NCBI GenBank assembly: GCA_932294295.1
Contig: OW028573.1
Coordinates: forward strand, 57,513,829 to 57,577,828
Length of the DNA stretch: 64,000 nucleotides
Direction of reading: 5' to 3'
DNA from: Alitta virens
Lineage: Eukaryota; Annelida; Polychaeta; Phyllodocida; Nereididae
Shown here: positions 50,242 through 62,900 of the stretch, one piece after another
How the letters are laid out: each line of letters begins with the position of its first letter
Position numbering within the stretch: position 1 is the first letter of the stretch
Notes under the pieces: model-generated
Seen by the model: the letters and a program-made list of their open reading frames with translations, nothing else
Databases searched by the model: none
Told to the model about the DNA's origin: nothing
Translations under genes and position numbers: made by a program

Positions 50242-51467
50242 ACGACAGCTAATCAAGATGTTCTGCGTCACCTGCAATGTTCAATGTGTTACTTTTTTAA
50301 ATTGACTTCGGATATTACCATAGCTCCCCTCCGCACTGTGGGGTACATATATTATAAATTGACATTTACAGACTTTGGTTGGATGTGATTTGTGTATAGC
50401 ACTATTTATCATGATGAACTTGTAAAATCTGGAAGAATTTAATATTTATGCCTAGAAAATGCCTATTTTATTACACGGCACCCAAAAGAAGGGGATTGAA
50501 AGTTTATTGTTTTTGAAAATTTATACTGTATCTCAAACATTACATGTTGATTGTGTATGTTATGTGCACGTATAGTCTTTCCATTGTTGTATAACAAGAA
50601 AATGACATGATTAATGTATAAGTTGTATAAGTTATAGCTTGTGAAAATATTTCATTTAAAAAACTTTCTATTACAGTCAAGTAAATATGAATACCATCAC
50701 ATTGTTGTTGAATTTATTGAATTAGTAGTATTGAGGAGAGGCTTTTGTTGCTGTCTACTTGGAGATCTTTTCCGATCAAAATAAGACCAGTTAATGTTGG
50801 TTTTGCTCATGAAGTATGCAGTATAGACGTTCGTGAGTTTACGTCCTGTATGGGCAGGTTATTTTATGGCATTTCAGTGAAGCACACTGAACACAAATTG
50901 ACTTGATAACTTCTCAAAACTACAGTAACATACTGGTTACACTTGTCTTTGCAACCTGTAGTCTTGCATTGCTCTCCTTTGCAGATGGCATGCTATTTGT
51001 GAAAGGATGCTTTCGATAAAATATAATTATTAACCTGGATGTCATTGGCTGTAAGTATATGCTAGCCACTCACTTTTGGGGGCAGAGTTTTGTACCTGGT
51101 TGCCACTACAGGGGCAGAACTAGGATTTTTGGGAAGGAAGAATATGACTTGTACGAGCAGCCTCCCTCTAAATCCGCTCCTGCACTACACTTATGTATAT
51201 ATATATATATATATATATATGACTATTACTAAAAAAAACCCTGAGCAGTCAAATTACATTATGTCGGACCAGTAAACCTAATTTTTGTCTTTAGCCTTTA
51301 GGCAGGCAGCTCCATTGAATATGATTTCCGAAAGATGGCGCCTGTGTATAGTTTGTTTGCTGACGTGGACGCTTGGGGGAGGTTCCCATTTTTGTCTGGT
51401 GTTGTGATAAAAGTAGCTCAGCATATCAAAAAGTAATTTCCATTGACCAGTCAGAAAACCGACAAGC
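50242..51467 (+). other. VCP 3' untranslated region and upstream region of MESD
   Basis: VCP transcript end and MESD promoter share this 1.2 kb. I cannot pin the polyadenylation site. A TA run is at 51197-51220. No other gene. Confidence 0.5.
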
Positions 51468-54400
51468 ATGGAGAGGGGTGTGCTGGTGTGGATTGGTGCT
51501 CTTCTCGTTTTCCAGTTGGTGCTGAGTGACAAAGTGCCTGACAGTGAAAAATGGAAGAAGAAAGATGTGAGAGATTATACGGACGCAGATCTGGAACGCT
51601 TGTATGACCAATGGGAGGTATGAAGAATCCGTGTATGAATGAAACAAATATAAATTGAAAATGACACTTGTAATTGTATTATACCATGGAGGTAGTGCTA
51701 TACCTCCATGATTATACCAATATTGACAATAAATCAATTACTGTATGTATACATAACATACTTATATAGAAAGCATCAGTGCAATATATATGACGCTTCT
51801 CAATAAAAATAATAAAAATAACTTACAGGTTTAGACTTTTTCAACGTACCTTCTGTCTCAACAATTAATATAAATTATTTCACCTGTAAAAGCTTCACTA
51901 CCAGCTATATAATGAATCATTGCAGCAGTAAAAATGAGGGTTAGGGATTAAGATGAATCATTACAGGGAGGAGCTGGGGAATATTTTCTTGAATAGTTTA
52001 TAAATATGACTAAAAATAACAAATTTTTAAATATTAGTACAGTCAACCCTCATTTCTCTGCACACCTTCGTCCCCCAGTTAACTATAACGGATAAATGAG
52101 GGAACCAGATAACTGAATATATATAAATGCACGAAGTAGATTTGTTATATTGTCTTATATAGTGTCTACTGACTTTACAGCAGTACTTGTGCTGTGTATT
52201 AGTAGACAGTATCTTATGCTATGAATAAGTGTAATTAAATATGAGTGAAGTTGTAGACATGGCATAAATATACTCTACAATGTTGACTATTCCACCACAG
52301 GTATTGTCTTAATTTTCATTTTGGCCAAAAAAATCAGGTAGCTTTTGTTATACAGGTACATGTAAATTGTATGTAACTATAAACACTGTACAGAACTACT
52401 GGCACTTTATGTGCAGTACTTTAAAAATTTAAAGTTCCAAATGGTTGAATTTAATTGGGGAATAAATGGGAAACCATGCACCCACCTCGTTTGATTTGTC
52501 AAACAGATCAGATCAACTCGTGTGGTTTTCCTATAATATAGATGCAGACAAACGGAGTAGGGTCAAAACAGCCAACTACTATACCCAGGGGCGTCGATTT
52601 CTCTTGACGGTTGAGGGAGATGCAGGCCTACTTTATCTGTCCCACTGTGACTTTCCCTCGCTCGTACAAGTAGTAGCAGTTAAGTTCCAAAACAAAAATG
52701 TGTGAAAAAGGGTCTTGTGTGAATTTCAGGAGGGGGGGGGGGGGTGATGATTGCATTTATCTCCCCCCTATCTCAGAAAGTGGGGAGTATATATCCCCCA
52801 CATCCCCCCCTGAATCAACGCCCCTGACTATACCCCATGATGGCCAATTGGCCTGCTCTGATCGAGGGGGCAGGACGCTACTGAGTTATTTGAGTTGAGT
52901 TAATTTATTGGATTAAAAATATGTTATTGTAAAAACACAGGATTTCAACCAAATAAACTATAGCCTTCCCAATCAATTGTCCTGGACTAAACTCACTTAT
53001 TGGAGACATGATTCAGAATTACAGCCTCCAAGCATCCCTGAAACATGATTGAATTGTCAGAGATGCACTATGCCATTTTTTTATGTGTGCAACAACCTAA
53101 CTATTCAGGAGCCTGTATTACTAGTATTGGATAGATATGACCCAGTTTGGCAAAGAGATTTTCACTTGGAAGGTTTGCTTCAATTAAAGACAGGAAAGCT
53201 GGCCAATTGCTGGGAAGGTTAGCCCCATCATCAAGAAGATATGGGCCGAGCCGGGGCAGGCCAACCTGTTAACCAAGAAAAGTTTGCTCCCAGTTCAAAA
53301 AGAGTTGGTGGAGGAATACATGTGGTAGTGAAGACTTTTCTTTATTACAATGTCCATGATGACCTAAAATTAGTTATGAGAAGGCTTGATAAAAAATCAA
53401 CTATATGTGTTGCATATGTGATAAATCATAATGGTGACTTGATTGACTCATCAGTAGGTACAGGTGAACTGGTGAAGGTTAACTTTACTGTATCTGATCA
53501 ACACAAGTGAAATGTTTTTCACTGGTGTTCCACAGTTGAGCAATGAGCATGTATTAGACAGCAGTTAAAAGGAAGTTAAAAGCATGGACAAAATTGACGT
53601 TCAGTTTAACTGCCTGGTTTAATAAATAAAGGTTGTTCAAGAAGCTGCAGGGATGTCTGTTCCTTCTATTGATTTAATTAGTTTATGTGAACATGAAATC
53701 TTTTAAAATGGTTTATTTTTGGTGATTTTAAGGAAGGTGATGAAGAACTTGAACCAGATGAACTCCCAGAATGGAAGAAGCCCCAGGAGCCTATAGATCT
53801 CTCAAGAATTGATCCAAACGATCCAGAAGCTGTCATTCAAATGAGTAAGAAGGGGAGAACCTTGATGATGTTTGCTACAGTTTCAGGTTTGAAATCACAT
53901 TAATTCTGAATTGTATGAATTTTAAGTTCTTGTAATTATGAAACAACGCAAGGAAATTTATTTTTCGATTCAGGTGTCAGGCTTATCACTTCTGATTTTT
54001 ATGTCTTATGTAGGTAAGGGGCTAAAAGAGTTTTAAATACAACATTAGACAAGAAAAATTAGATCAATGTTTTTAGGATAACATTCAAGCTTTCATTTGT
54101 CTTAACATGTAATATTCTGTTGAGAATATTATCAAGGAAGTGTAAAAAAAAAAAAAAAAAAAACACTATTAAAACTTTTAATTTAGGTTGGTCAGAAGTT
54201 AGAACAGTTTTTTTTTTCAATCTGCCTTTAATTTTGCACAAATTCTTTTATAGTTTTTCTACTAAAGTTCTTCCATTTTGCAGGTGATCCTACTGAGGAA
54301 GAAACCCAATCAATTACTCAAATTTGGCAACAAAGTTTATTTAATGCTAATGTAGAGACTCAAAGGTTAGTGTAAAGGCTTAAAATGTGCGAAGATTTTT

Positions 54401-54826
54401 GTGGAGTGTGTTTGGCTGTTAGTCATGCCATATTGTCTTATTTTTTTCTTCATCTCATTTCAGGTATGTGGTAGGAAAGGACAGGGTTCTGTTTCTACTG
54501 AAAGATGGCTCAAAAGCCTTTGCGATCAAAAACTTTCTGGTCTCGCAGGAGAGGTGTGAAGTTGTGACAATAGAAGGAAAAGATTACTTTGGAAAAGGAT
54601 CAGATAAGGTTAACCAAAGTTTTTGGCATATTTGATCATGATGATTTTCCTATTTACACTGTACAGGTACTTTCATACTTGTTGAATTTTTTTTTTTCAG
54701 TATGAAGAACCAAAACCTACACAGTCAAAAAAGCCCAAAACTAGAAAAAAGACGACAGATGACAAAAAATCATCAAACCAGAAGGACAAAAAGAAAGAAA
54801 ATCCATCAAAGAAAACTGAATTGTGA
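51468..54826 (+). CDS. MESD: MESD, ER chaperone for LDL-receptor-family proteins
   Basis: Homologue of mammalian MESD and fly Boca, which folds the beta-propeller/EGF modules of LRP5/6 and other LDL-receptor relatives in the ER and so supports Wnt signalling. Exons: 51468-51617, 53733-53886, 54284-54365, 54464-54608, 54701-54826; phases join to 218 residues (mouse about 224). A signal peptide covers about 1-20 (hydrophobic VLVWIGALLVFQLVL). Conserved motifs are KKKDVRDYTDADLERLYDQW, SKKGRTLMMFATVSG, WQQSLFNANV and RVLFLLKDGSKA. The C-terminal part is Lys-rich and ends in KTEL, a KDEL-type ER retention signal (mouse REDL). Intact. Confidence 0.96.
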
Positions 54827-56253
54827 TAAACAGTCTACTTTAATATAATTACCACCTGTTATTATACTTCAGTGAATGTCAGTATTAACTACACCTTAAA
54901 AAAATTGAACATCAAATGTAATGTGTAAGTCTTCCATAATATTGTAAATTGAATTTTATCTGATGCACTGAGACAGTTATGGCATTTTTTGTGTGTACCA
55001 AATGTGATAACTATGTTAATGTTAAGCTGTTACAAAAATTCAAAGTTTTGATAATTTGGTCCAAGCTCCACAGGTAAAAGGCACATGAAACCGATTAAAA
55101 GTTTTTAGCTGGGTTTTTCTAACCTTTATGCAATAATTAAAGACATAATGAAAAAAAGGTAGATCAATGTATTTTTTTAATGTAAAAGCTTATTCCCTAG
55201 AATTCCTGTTTATTAAGCTTTAATTGCCAAGTTGACAGCATACCATGTGAAGCTAAAATTTGGGGTTACAATCCATTTAATGGCTATATATATAAATACA
55301 AATTGGTTAAAACTGGCAGATCTGTGTAATAATGGTCAGGGTTAACTGGAAAATTTAACTGCTTATATTTACAGGTATCTAATTGCCATAATTAAAAGAA
55401 ATGTGATATTAAAGGAGAATGAAGGTTTGATGGCTTTTGTAACTTAGTAATGATGTGATTTTTGCTATTGACCCCAGGTCTGTAAGATCTGATCCGCTGT
55501 ATATAGTACAAATATATTTGACTTATTTTTTCATGAGTGAATAAATGATGATGTATGGCATACAGATATAATGTATGTTGCAAGAAAATTATATTGCCAA
55601 CTATAATGCCTGTGAATTTACTGGTATTTCTGTGTATGTGTGATGGTTGCCTGTATGATTGTGACATATAAGCACTGTTAATGTCTCCAATGTTATTTAT
55701 AAGGTATATACAGTATACTAAAATGACTTGCTTGGTCAAGACTTTTTTCTTACTTGGTAACAATTACACTTATTTATATTTTGTTATTCAAGATTATGGA
55801 TTTTACTTCCAATAAATTTTTGCAAATGGATTTATGTCGGGAATGTACTGAATCTTTATAAGTGTACATAAATATATATGTGTTATAGAACTATGAAGAA
55901 AAAATATATATCTATACATGCAAGTTTACATTTGCATACATTTAAAGAGTTGACATATTCCATGGTCGTAGTAATTTTTTATATTAATGGCCGTAGGCCA
56001 TTATTTTCGAGCGCCAAATTCGATTAGTTTTTATTAACCATAAGTGGATGGCAACCAGAAAAAGCCAAAGCTTATCAGGCTGGTTGCCTTTACAGAATCA
56101 GGTTTGAATTATATATATAATGAAGGTCAATATCCATTTATAACCAGTATGTAACCACTGATGAAGTAGTGTTTGATGCTTTTGTGTAATGCTTTTGATG
56201 ATTTGAAATCATGATTGTTTTGTTGCTGAAAATTATTCCACAGTATTGCGCCT
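54827..56253 (+). other. MESD 3' untranslated region and downstream DNA
   Basis: A likely polyadenylation signal AATAAA is at 55811-55816, giving a 3' UTR of about 1 kb. The 123-codon minus frame at 55392-55763 has no recognisable domain and lies in this UTR. Confidence 0.5.
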
Positions 56254-56990
56254 TCATAACTGCTGGTTCTTTTCTGCTTCCTCTGTCTTTACTCTGCTTA
56301 TCAATAGTTCTTTATTTTGTCCAGCATTAAATTTATAATAGTTTTGAATAATAGTAGGGACAAGATTTTTTATTACTTTGAATAAAAATTCAATCATGCC
56401 AGCCTTGTACATAACCATCATGTTATATTTATGGTATATTTCTTTTGTTTGCATCTGTATATTAAGTCTATATAATTATTTTACTTCATTATTTTGCAGC
56501 TGTACCCATATTTTATTTTTGAGTGAACATATGCAAAATAAAGTTTTTACACGTTTTTCGGAGTCAGGTACAAAGTTAATTATTTTGAAAGAATTTATAA
56601 TTTTTGCTAAGTCTCTTTCTAGTATCATATGTTGTTTCCATTGTAATTTGTCATTTAGTATTTTGCCATGATATTTAACTTTTGGAGATCTTTTGATTGC
56701 GATGTTTACTTTGATACTGTTTAAGTAATTGGGTACAATTAAATTTTTCTTAGAAAAGACACTTAATTGTGTTTTGAAGTGATTCAATAACAATTTGTTG
56801 CTTTTAAACCATTTGTCTAAACTTTCTATGGTAGTTTTAAACTTCAGATGCAGATATTTTGTCTTTTAATGAATATATTTGTGTCGTCTGCAAACAGTCT
56901 AATATCATTGTTTGTTGTCTTGTGGATATCATTGATATTTATAAGGAATAACAGGGGCCCAAAGACAGAGCCTGTGGAATCCCATATTTT
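56254..56990 (-). mobile_element. Non-LTR retrotransposon fragment with FADD motif
   Basis: Reading down the minus strand: SLGPLLFLININDIHK, then LFADDTNIF (the reverse transcriptase active-site FADD), then KSPKVKYHG-like sequence (RSPKVKYHGKILNDKLQW), LAKIINSFKIINFVPDS, and near the end VIKNLVPTIIQNYYKFNA. Frameshifts separate the parts. A 5'-truncated, dead LINE with the catalytic Asp pair still visible. Confidence 0.85.
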
Positions 56991-59913
56991 TAGGTACGAC
57001 TCACCAATGCAATATATTTAACTATGTACACTGCTTGGTTATGTACATGTGGTAAAAATCTTCATGTGCAATCGATTTTTCTTGATGGGTAGGGATGGAG
57101 GGCATTGGAGGCCTATTTTGTCTGTCGCACAGCGCTTTCCATGGAATAAGTGGTTGCAGTCAACTCGTGGACTCTTGTCAAGAGGTAGTTAAAGTGATGG
57201 GGGATCATTGATGCCAACTTTTTTTTGCATATGAACTTGTACTGATATGATATGAAGTGTACAACAAGGCTAAAAAAAAAAATCTGGTAGTGGAGGGTGA
57301 CAAACATTCGCCTTTAGGCCATGGTTTTTTGATCTTATGTTTCTCGGAACTTTCTCAGACCGTTTTTCATGAGACGGTTGGTCGAAAAATAAAAAAAAAT
57401 CCCCAGAAAGTTTTAGGGTTAGTTAGGGTTAGGGTTAGGGTAGGTTTTTTTTTTTTTTCAATTAATAAATCAATGGATATACCATATCCATTGATTTAGA
57501 GCGGCACTGCAAAAGTTTGGCCGGCAGTGTCGAGAAATGAAAGATAAAAAAATCGTCGCCTTAGGGGTCATTGGGGTTGGAACAGATTGGCAGCACCTTA
57601 TTAAGACAGATTGATACAATTAAGATGTTCGCTTTTTCCTCCTGTTAGAGTGAAAAATGTCAAAATCCAGGGAGTGGCAAGTGCCCCCCTCCCCTTTGTG
57701 GATGCCATTCAAATATGGAAATTTATACCAATATATATAGAGTATATCTTATAAAAGAAAGACATTCTGACATGGGTAGTAAAGACAGCGGTAAGAATTT
57801 TAATCCTCTGCCAGTTCTGGGGTCTTGGCCAACATTTTAAAATTACTACTTAAATGAAGGCATACAGTTGTGCATGGCGTTAACCAGGTCTGTAGTGAAA
57901 TTAAAACCTTTCTACTGTGCATATTTTTTTACCATTCATGCCTGGACCCCTAGGACTCAGACTGTTGGAAGTCAATGTCTGACTACCTGACCCTCCCCCC
58001 TTCAGAATGTAGATCCGCAGGGCCCTGAAACCTTGTTTTTGGAAACGAGTTGCTGCTGCTTGCAGAAGGGATTCCCCAAACGCCAGAGAGGATGACGTGG
58101 GCTGTTGGGGTCACCTCGAGGAAAGTAGGCGTGGCTTGGTTATGGCGCAAAAACTATGGCTTTGGTTCTGTGCACTGATTGGTCCAAAACATCCTTGACC
58201 TCATGCGTCACCAGGTCATCGCAACGTCTGTTCAAAGCAACCGCGGTTGTGTGTTTACAGTCGGTCGAAATCATCCCTAATCTGGTTCATCCGTGAACCC
58301 TTGGATCTTTAAAAGGTACGTACGGAAAGTTAATGACGTTAGGAATTTCGTTATTACAAACAGTTGTTTCGATGCGGCCTCTAGATTTTTAGGCAGGTCA
58401 TCTTCGATGGCTGGTTGTTGATGCTGATTCAATGTTGTCGTCTGGTAACACCTGCGTCCCCCATGCCGCCAAATGGTTTAAATCTATATACTCGCTCGTA
58501 AATGTTATTCGCGTGTGTAGAAGCCCTGGTTTTCGGTTCCGTTATGAACTAATTCTGCAATCTCTCAAAGTTGCCTGAATCGTTCATGTAATGTGTCTTT
58601 ATGAAAGAACAGACATCTAGTTTATTTTGCTTGGTCATGGACTCGTCCACTATGGCCGCGCCATAACCTGGCGTTCTCTGCTGGTCTAGTTTGAGCAAAT
58701 TGTGATCGTCTGTGCCGGCTGGTTGAATTGTAGATCTCATCAATTTGTACGTTTTATGGTGCCCTAGGATTTCTAGTCATTGAATGTTGTATGTGGATGC
58801 GAACAGTTGTGTTTGGATCCCAGGGTGGCAAAATAGATGTTTTGTGTGTGTTTGGTCTAGAAATGTCACAGCTGGGTAAGGAATGGGGGACGAGGGTTGT
58901 GCTAACGTCAACTGTTGTTAAGTTTTTGGCACCAGTGCAGAGGTAACTCAGTTGCTGATAGCTGTAGCAGTTCTATAAGATGTCCAAGCAATTGTATCAA
59001 ACATATGGACCAAAATACTTGCTTGATCTCTATAAATGGTTATGTAATCTAGCCTGAGTCTATTATGGACGAGTTCATTATCCCTATGGTTGGCTATGCT
59101 CTTACAGTTGAAATTCAACGAACTGTCTGGGCGGGCAGTTATACTGTTATTGAAGACGTTCGCTGAAACGCCCCGACCTGTTGGCCGTTCAGCATGGCCA
59201 TTTTATGTGTCAGATTGGATCGTGGTGAAGGGATCCAAATTTGTTGGATCCAGATCTACGAAGCCTGCTTAAGAATGTTGTATCCATGATCTTGATGCTG
59301 CATGCTGTCCATTCTGCCTGACACTTGAAAGTTTATGGTGGACAAGTATTTTCTAGAATTTGTATGATGACTTGGTTGTCAGATTTTTTCAATGTATAAT
59401 ATGCCAACAGTTGCTTCAATTCATCAGGAATCAGGACGGAAAGTAAATTCAGTCATGGAATTTTGGTGGTGGTGAGGGAAAAAAGATATATTGGACAAAG
59501 TTATGGTAATTTGTGGGGGGCTTGAGGTCTTAATTCTGTGCGTTCTTGATTCTGTTATTTTAGTTGTAAATAAGCAACAACAAAGACTGATTGTGGTGGT
59601 TGTCAAGTCAAATTTTGACATCTTTACTGGTTAATCCATTTTCATCGATAAATGTATGAATTATTGCTCAAGTGGTATGGAAAATCACACCACAATTTTC
59701 AAATAGCAATATCCATGGATATGTACACTACAGTAGATTTACTGCTGATATCCTTTGTAATATTTAGGAGATTCCGCAGTGGTGCAATAATTACCTGTGG
59801 AAATACTTATAATTTGAATAGATGGCACTGCTTTCCACTCATTTAAACTAGCACCGTGCAGTATGCTTGGCCTTTGAAAATTTCATCAAGAAATGGTCTA
59901 TATTTTATTGCAG
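56991..59913. other. Non-coding DNA, with a possible 5' exon at 58243-58314
   Basis: 58243-58314 ends at a strong donor (AAAAG followed by gtacgtacgg) and is locally GC-richer, so it may be an untranslated first exon of the gene that continues at 59914. 57030-57140 resembles a repeat also present at 52590-52680 (ATTTTTCTTGA, GAGGCCTA, TTGTCTGTC). No other gene. Confidence 0.35.
57413..57445 (+). repeat. Short interstitial telomere-like repeat
   Basis: TTAGGGTTAGTTAGGG followed by TTAGGGTTAGGGTAGG: about four imperfect TTAGGG units. Too short to be a chromosome end; probably left by break repair or by a telomere-repeat-using element. Confidence 0.75.
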
Positions 59914-59973
59914 GTCTTAGTGTGACGACTACCTTGGGCAGTTGAGGTAGTTGGCCACTTCTAATGACTTGAT

Positions 59974-62900
59974 ATGTCAGCAGGAATGCCATTTCCAGTG
60001 CAAGGCTATCCGTAAGTAAATTTCAAGTGTTTCTAAATGGACGCTACTGTAATTTTTCTGCTTTGTGTGACTCGTGGAAGTTTTTACTTAGATATCGATG
60101 ATGAAATCTGTGACAGGCGGACTGACTTATAATTGAGGAAAGTCACAGTTCTGAGAATTAACAATATTAAATGTAGTTTCATTTCCCAATCGTATTTGAC
60201 CATTAGGATTGAGGATTTAGTCAATCAGACCTTGGATACCCACTAAATGAAAAAGGCGCCAGGTTGTAACAGGTCTTAATTCTGCAACCTCAGAGTTTAT
60301 CTGTAAAAGGAATGTATACCCAAGTCCAACATATTGAACAGAACATCTCCAAATTTAATTCATATTCACTCATAAAGTTCTTCATAGGTGAAGCAGTTGG
60401 TGCAATCAGTAATAATTCATATTCACTCATAAAGTTCTTCATAGGTGAAGCAGTTGGTGCAATCAGTAAATTAACTGAGCATTATGAGCACCTATCTCAT
60501 GAATTTGGGGGATTAGACACCTGCCCCAGTAACTATATGTGGAGAGCGCATGCATCAGCAGTTGGCTTTAAATGATTGATAATATGCAGTATGCTCACAG
60601 TGTACTAAAATGCTAACATGGGTAAACGGCAACAAAATTTTCAGGGATTTCCAGGTCGACCATGACCAATTTGCAATATTTTGATGGGCAAAATGGTGAC
60701 CAAAAAGCTAGAGCGGCCAAGTCAACTCAGCAACAAGTCAATGTCAAATATGACCACAATTGTTATTTCACCTGGCCGGCATCTCCATGTTAATTCCTTT
60801 AATAGAGGGCAAAACATCCCTGTTAATTCCTTTAATAGAGGGCAAAACATCCCGACAGTGTCCTACTTCCCTCCATGGTGGCTTTAGTCCCAAAATCATA
60901 AATTTGTTAATGTCCCAATCCTACTGGTTCTGAAGCTTAGCTTATATAACCAGTTGCTAGAGGCAGGCATAATGAGTCTTGTGAGTCCACATCATGTAAC
61001 ACATGTACCCCATGAGTGGGGTTTTTACTTGCCCCACCAAGTACAAAGGACCTCCTATTTAACGTCTCATTCGATTGACGTGCAGCTGGGATGTAGCCAT
61101 GAAGAGTGCCTCAGGCTGGTGATCGAACCTGAGACCTAGAGCGGAGTTGGCCAATATGAATATAATGGATGCCTTAACCATAAGGCCACCAAGCTTTGTA
61201 AAATATTGGGATAACAACGATATAGGCATCCACAGATTCCTCTTAGTAGCGGAAAATGGATCTCCAGGTGCCAACTACAATACTGTATCAGACTGTATCT
61301 ATGATTCATGTGCAGTATTTAGCGAGTAACGGACCAAAGAATGAATTTCATATAAATGGTAATTTAACAATGGAGTACTTGTAATTTTTACATGCTTTTA
61401 CTATTTATAGAACTGGACTTAAGAGAATAGTAGGAACAATGAAACAAATGTTTCAAATGACTAACTTCAATTGTTTATATTCTGGTTTATGGCCTGAGAA
61501 AGCCATGTTACCGCTCAGGCACCCTCCAGCATGAATTAGCATGTAGATCCAGAATAAATAAAGGAAGAGAACTAGAAATTTTTCGCGAGATTTTTGGTCA
61601 ACAGAGTCTAGGTCACTACTGTTGCCTTTTATGTACAGGCTGCTCTTTCTCAAGTCTGCAAGAGTTCACAGCCAATCGGAAGCTTTTCTGAACCTCTGGG
61701 TGCCTCTGTATAACCTAAATGCTGTTGGCATGAATGCTGTACTCAAATTCATGTCCAGAAAATACATTTTATTCCCCAATTGCAGAATTATCATGTTAAA
61801 TAGCGGGTGATACGACTGGTAGTTGCTTTTCATATCACACACAATGAAATTTGTACATTGCCCATAAAAGAAAGCTTAGGGCGTTGACACGTCCAAATAA
61901 GGACGAAATGCGCATGGCTGAAGTAGTGCCGGCGTGACTATAATTAATGTCACAGATTATTTCAACTTCATATGATAATAGTAAATAAATTTATGTACGT
62001 AATTCACTTTAAATTTTGAAAATCTGAAAAAACTCAGAGCTATGCATAAAATATACGCGAAGCGTTGACGTTCATGAAGCTGTTGATGCTGCATTATTGG
62101 TTTAGGTTGAACTGGGACTCGCTTCAGTGTATATTTTATTTAGTAACTTTATCAATTTTCATCCGATTTTATGTTACGCACCCTGGGATCGAACCTGAGA
62201 CCTAGAGCGGAGTTGGATAATATGAATATAATGGATGCCTTAACCATAAGGCCACCAAGCTTTGTAAAATATTGGGATAACAACGATATAGGCATCCACA
62301 GATTCCTCTTAGTAGCGGAAAATGGATCTCTAGGTGCCAACTACAATACTGTATCAGACTGTATCTATGATTCATGTGCAGTATTTAGCGAGTAAAGGAC
62401 CAAAGAATGAATTTCATATGAACGTGGTAATTAGCTCTGCCCCCGGAGGGGCAGAGGTTTTATTATTACATCGATCTCGCGAGAGGACGTCGCCTTTGGG
62501 GAAAACTGTATGATCTGTGATAACACAACTTACATGGCGTCTTCTGCTACATCCCGTGGTTTAACGCTACATATTCCCCTTTTACAGGTTCCTTTATCTG
62601 TTCAGCGTGTTTCGTGGCTCCATTATTCTACGCACAGCCACTTTCTACGGCCATTTTGCCCTCCACTTTGTCCCAGCTCTCGCCATTGCCCAAGACGTCC
62701 GTATGACGTCATCAAGGGAATCCCCGTAACGGGGGAAGCCCAGTCCACAAGCTGCCTCAATGCAGCCTCATTGACCACTTCAAGGCTCCCACCTCTCCAG
62801 ATAAGTCATTCAAACGCTACATTTCTGTGTTATTGACTCATTCATACTTAGTTTTGTCCGATACAACTTGTTTCCTCACTTGCTCGTCCATTTTAGTTCC

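Noticed and set aside
55392..55763. 123-codon minus frame downstream of MESD
   Set aside because: It lies in the probable MESD 3' UTR, and its composition is what AT-rich sequence gives by chance.
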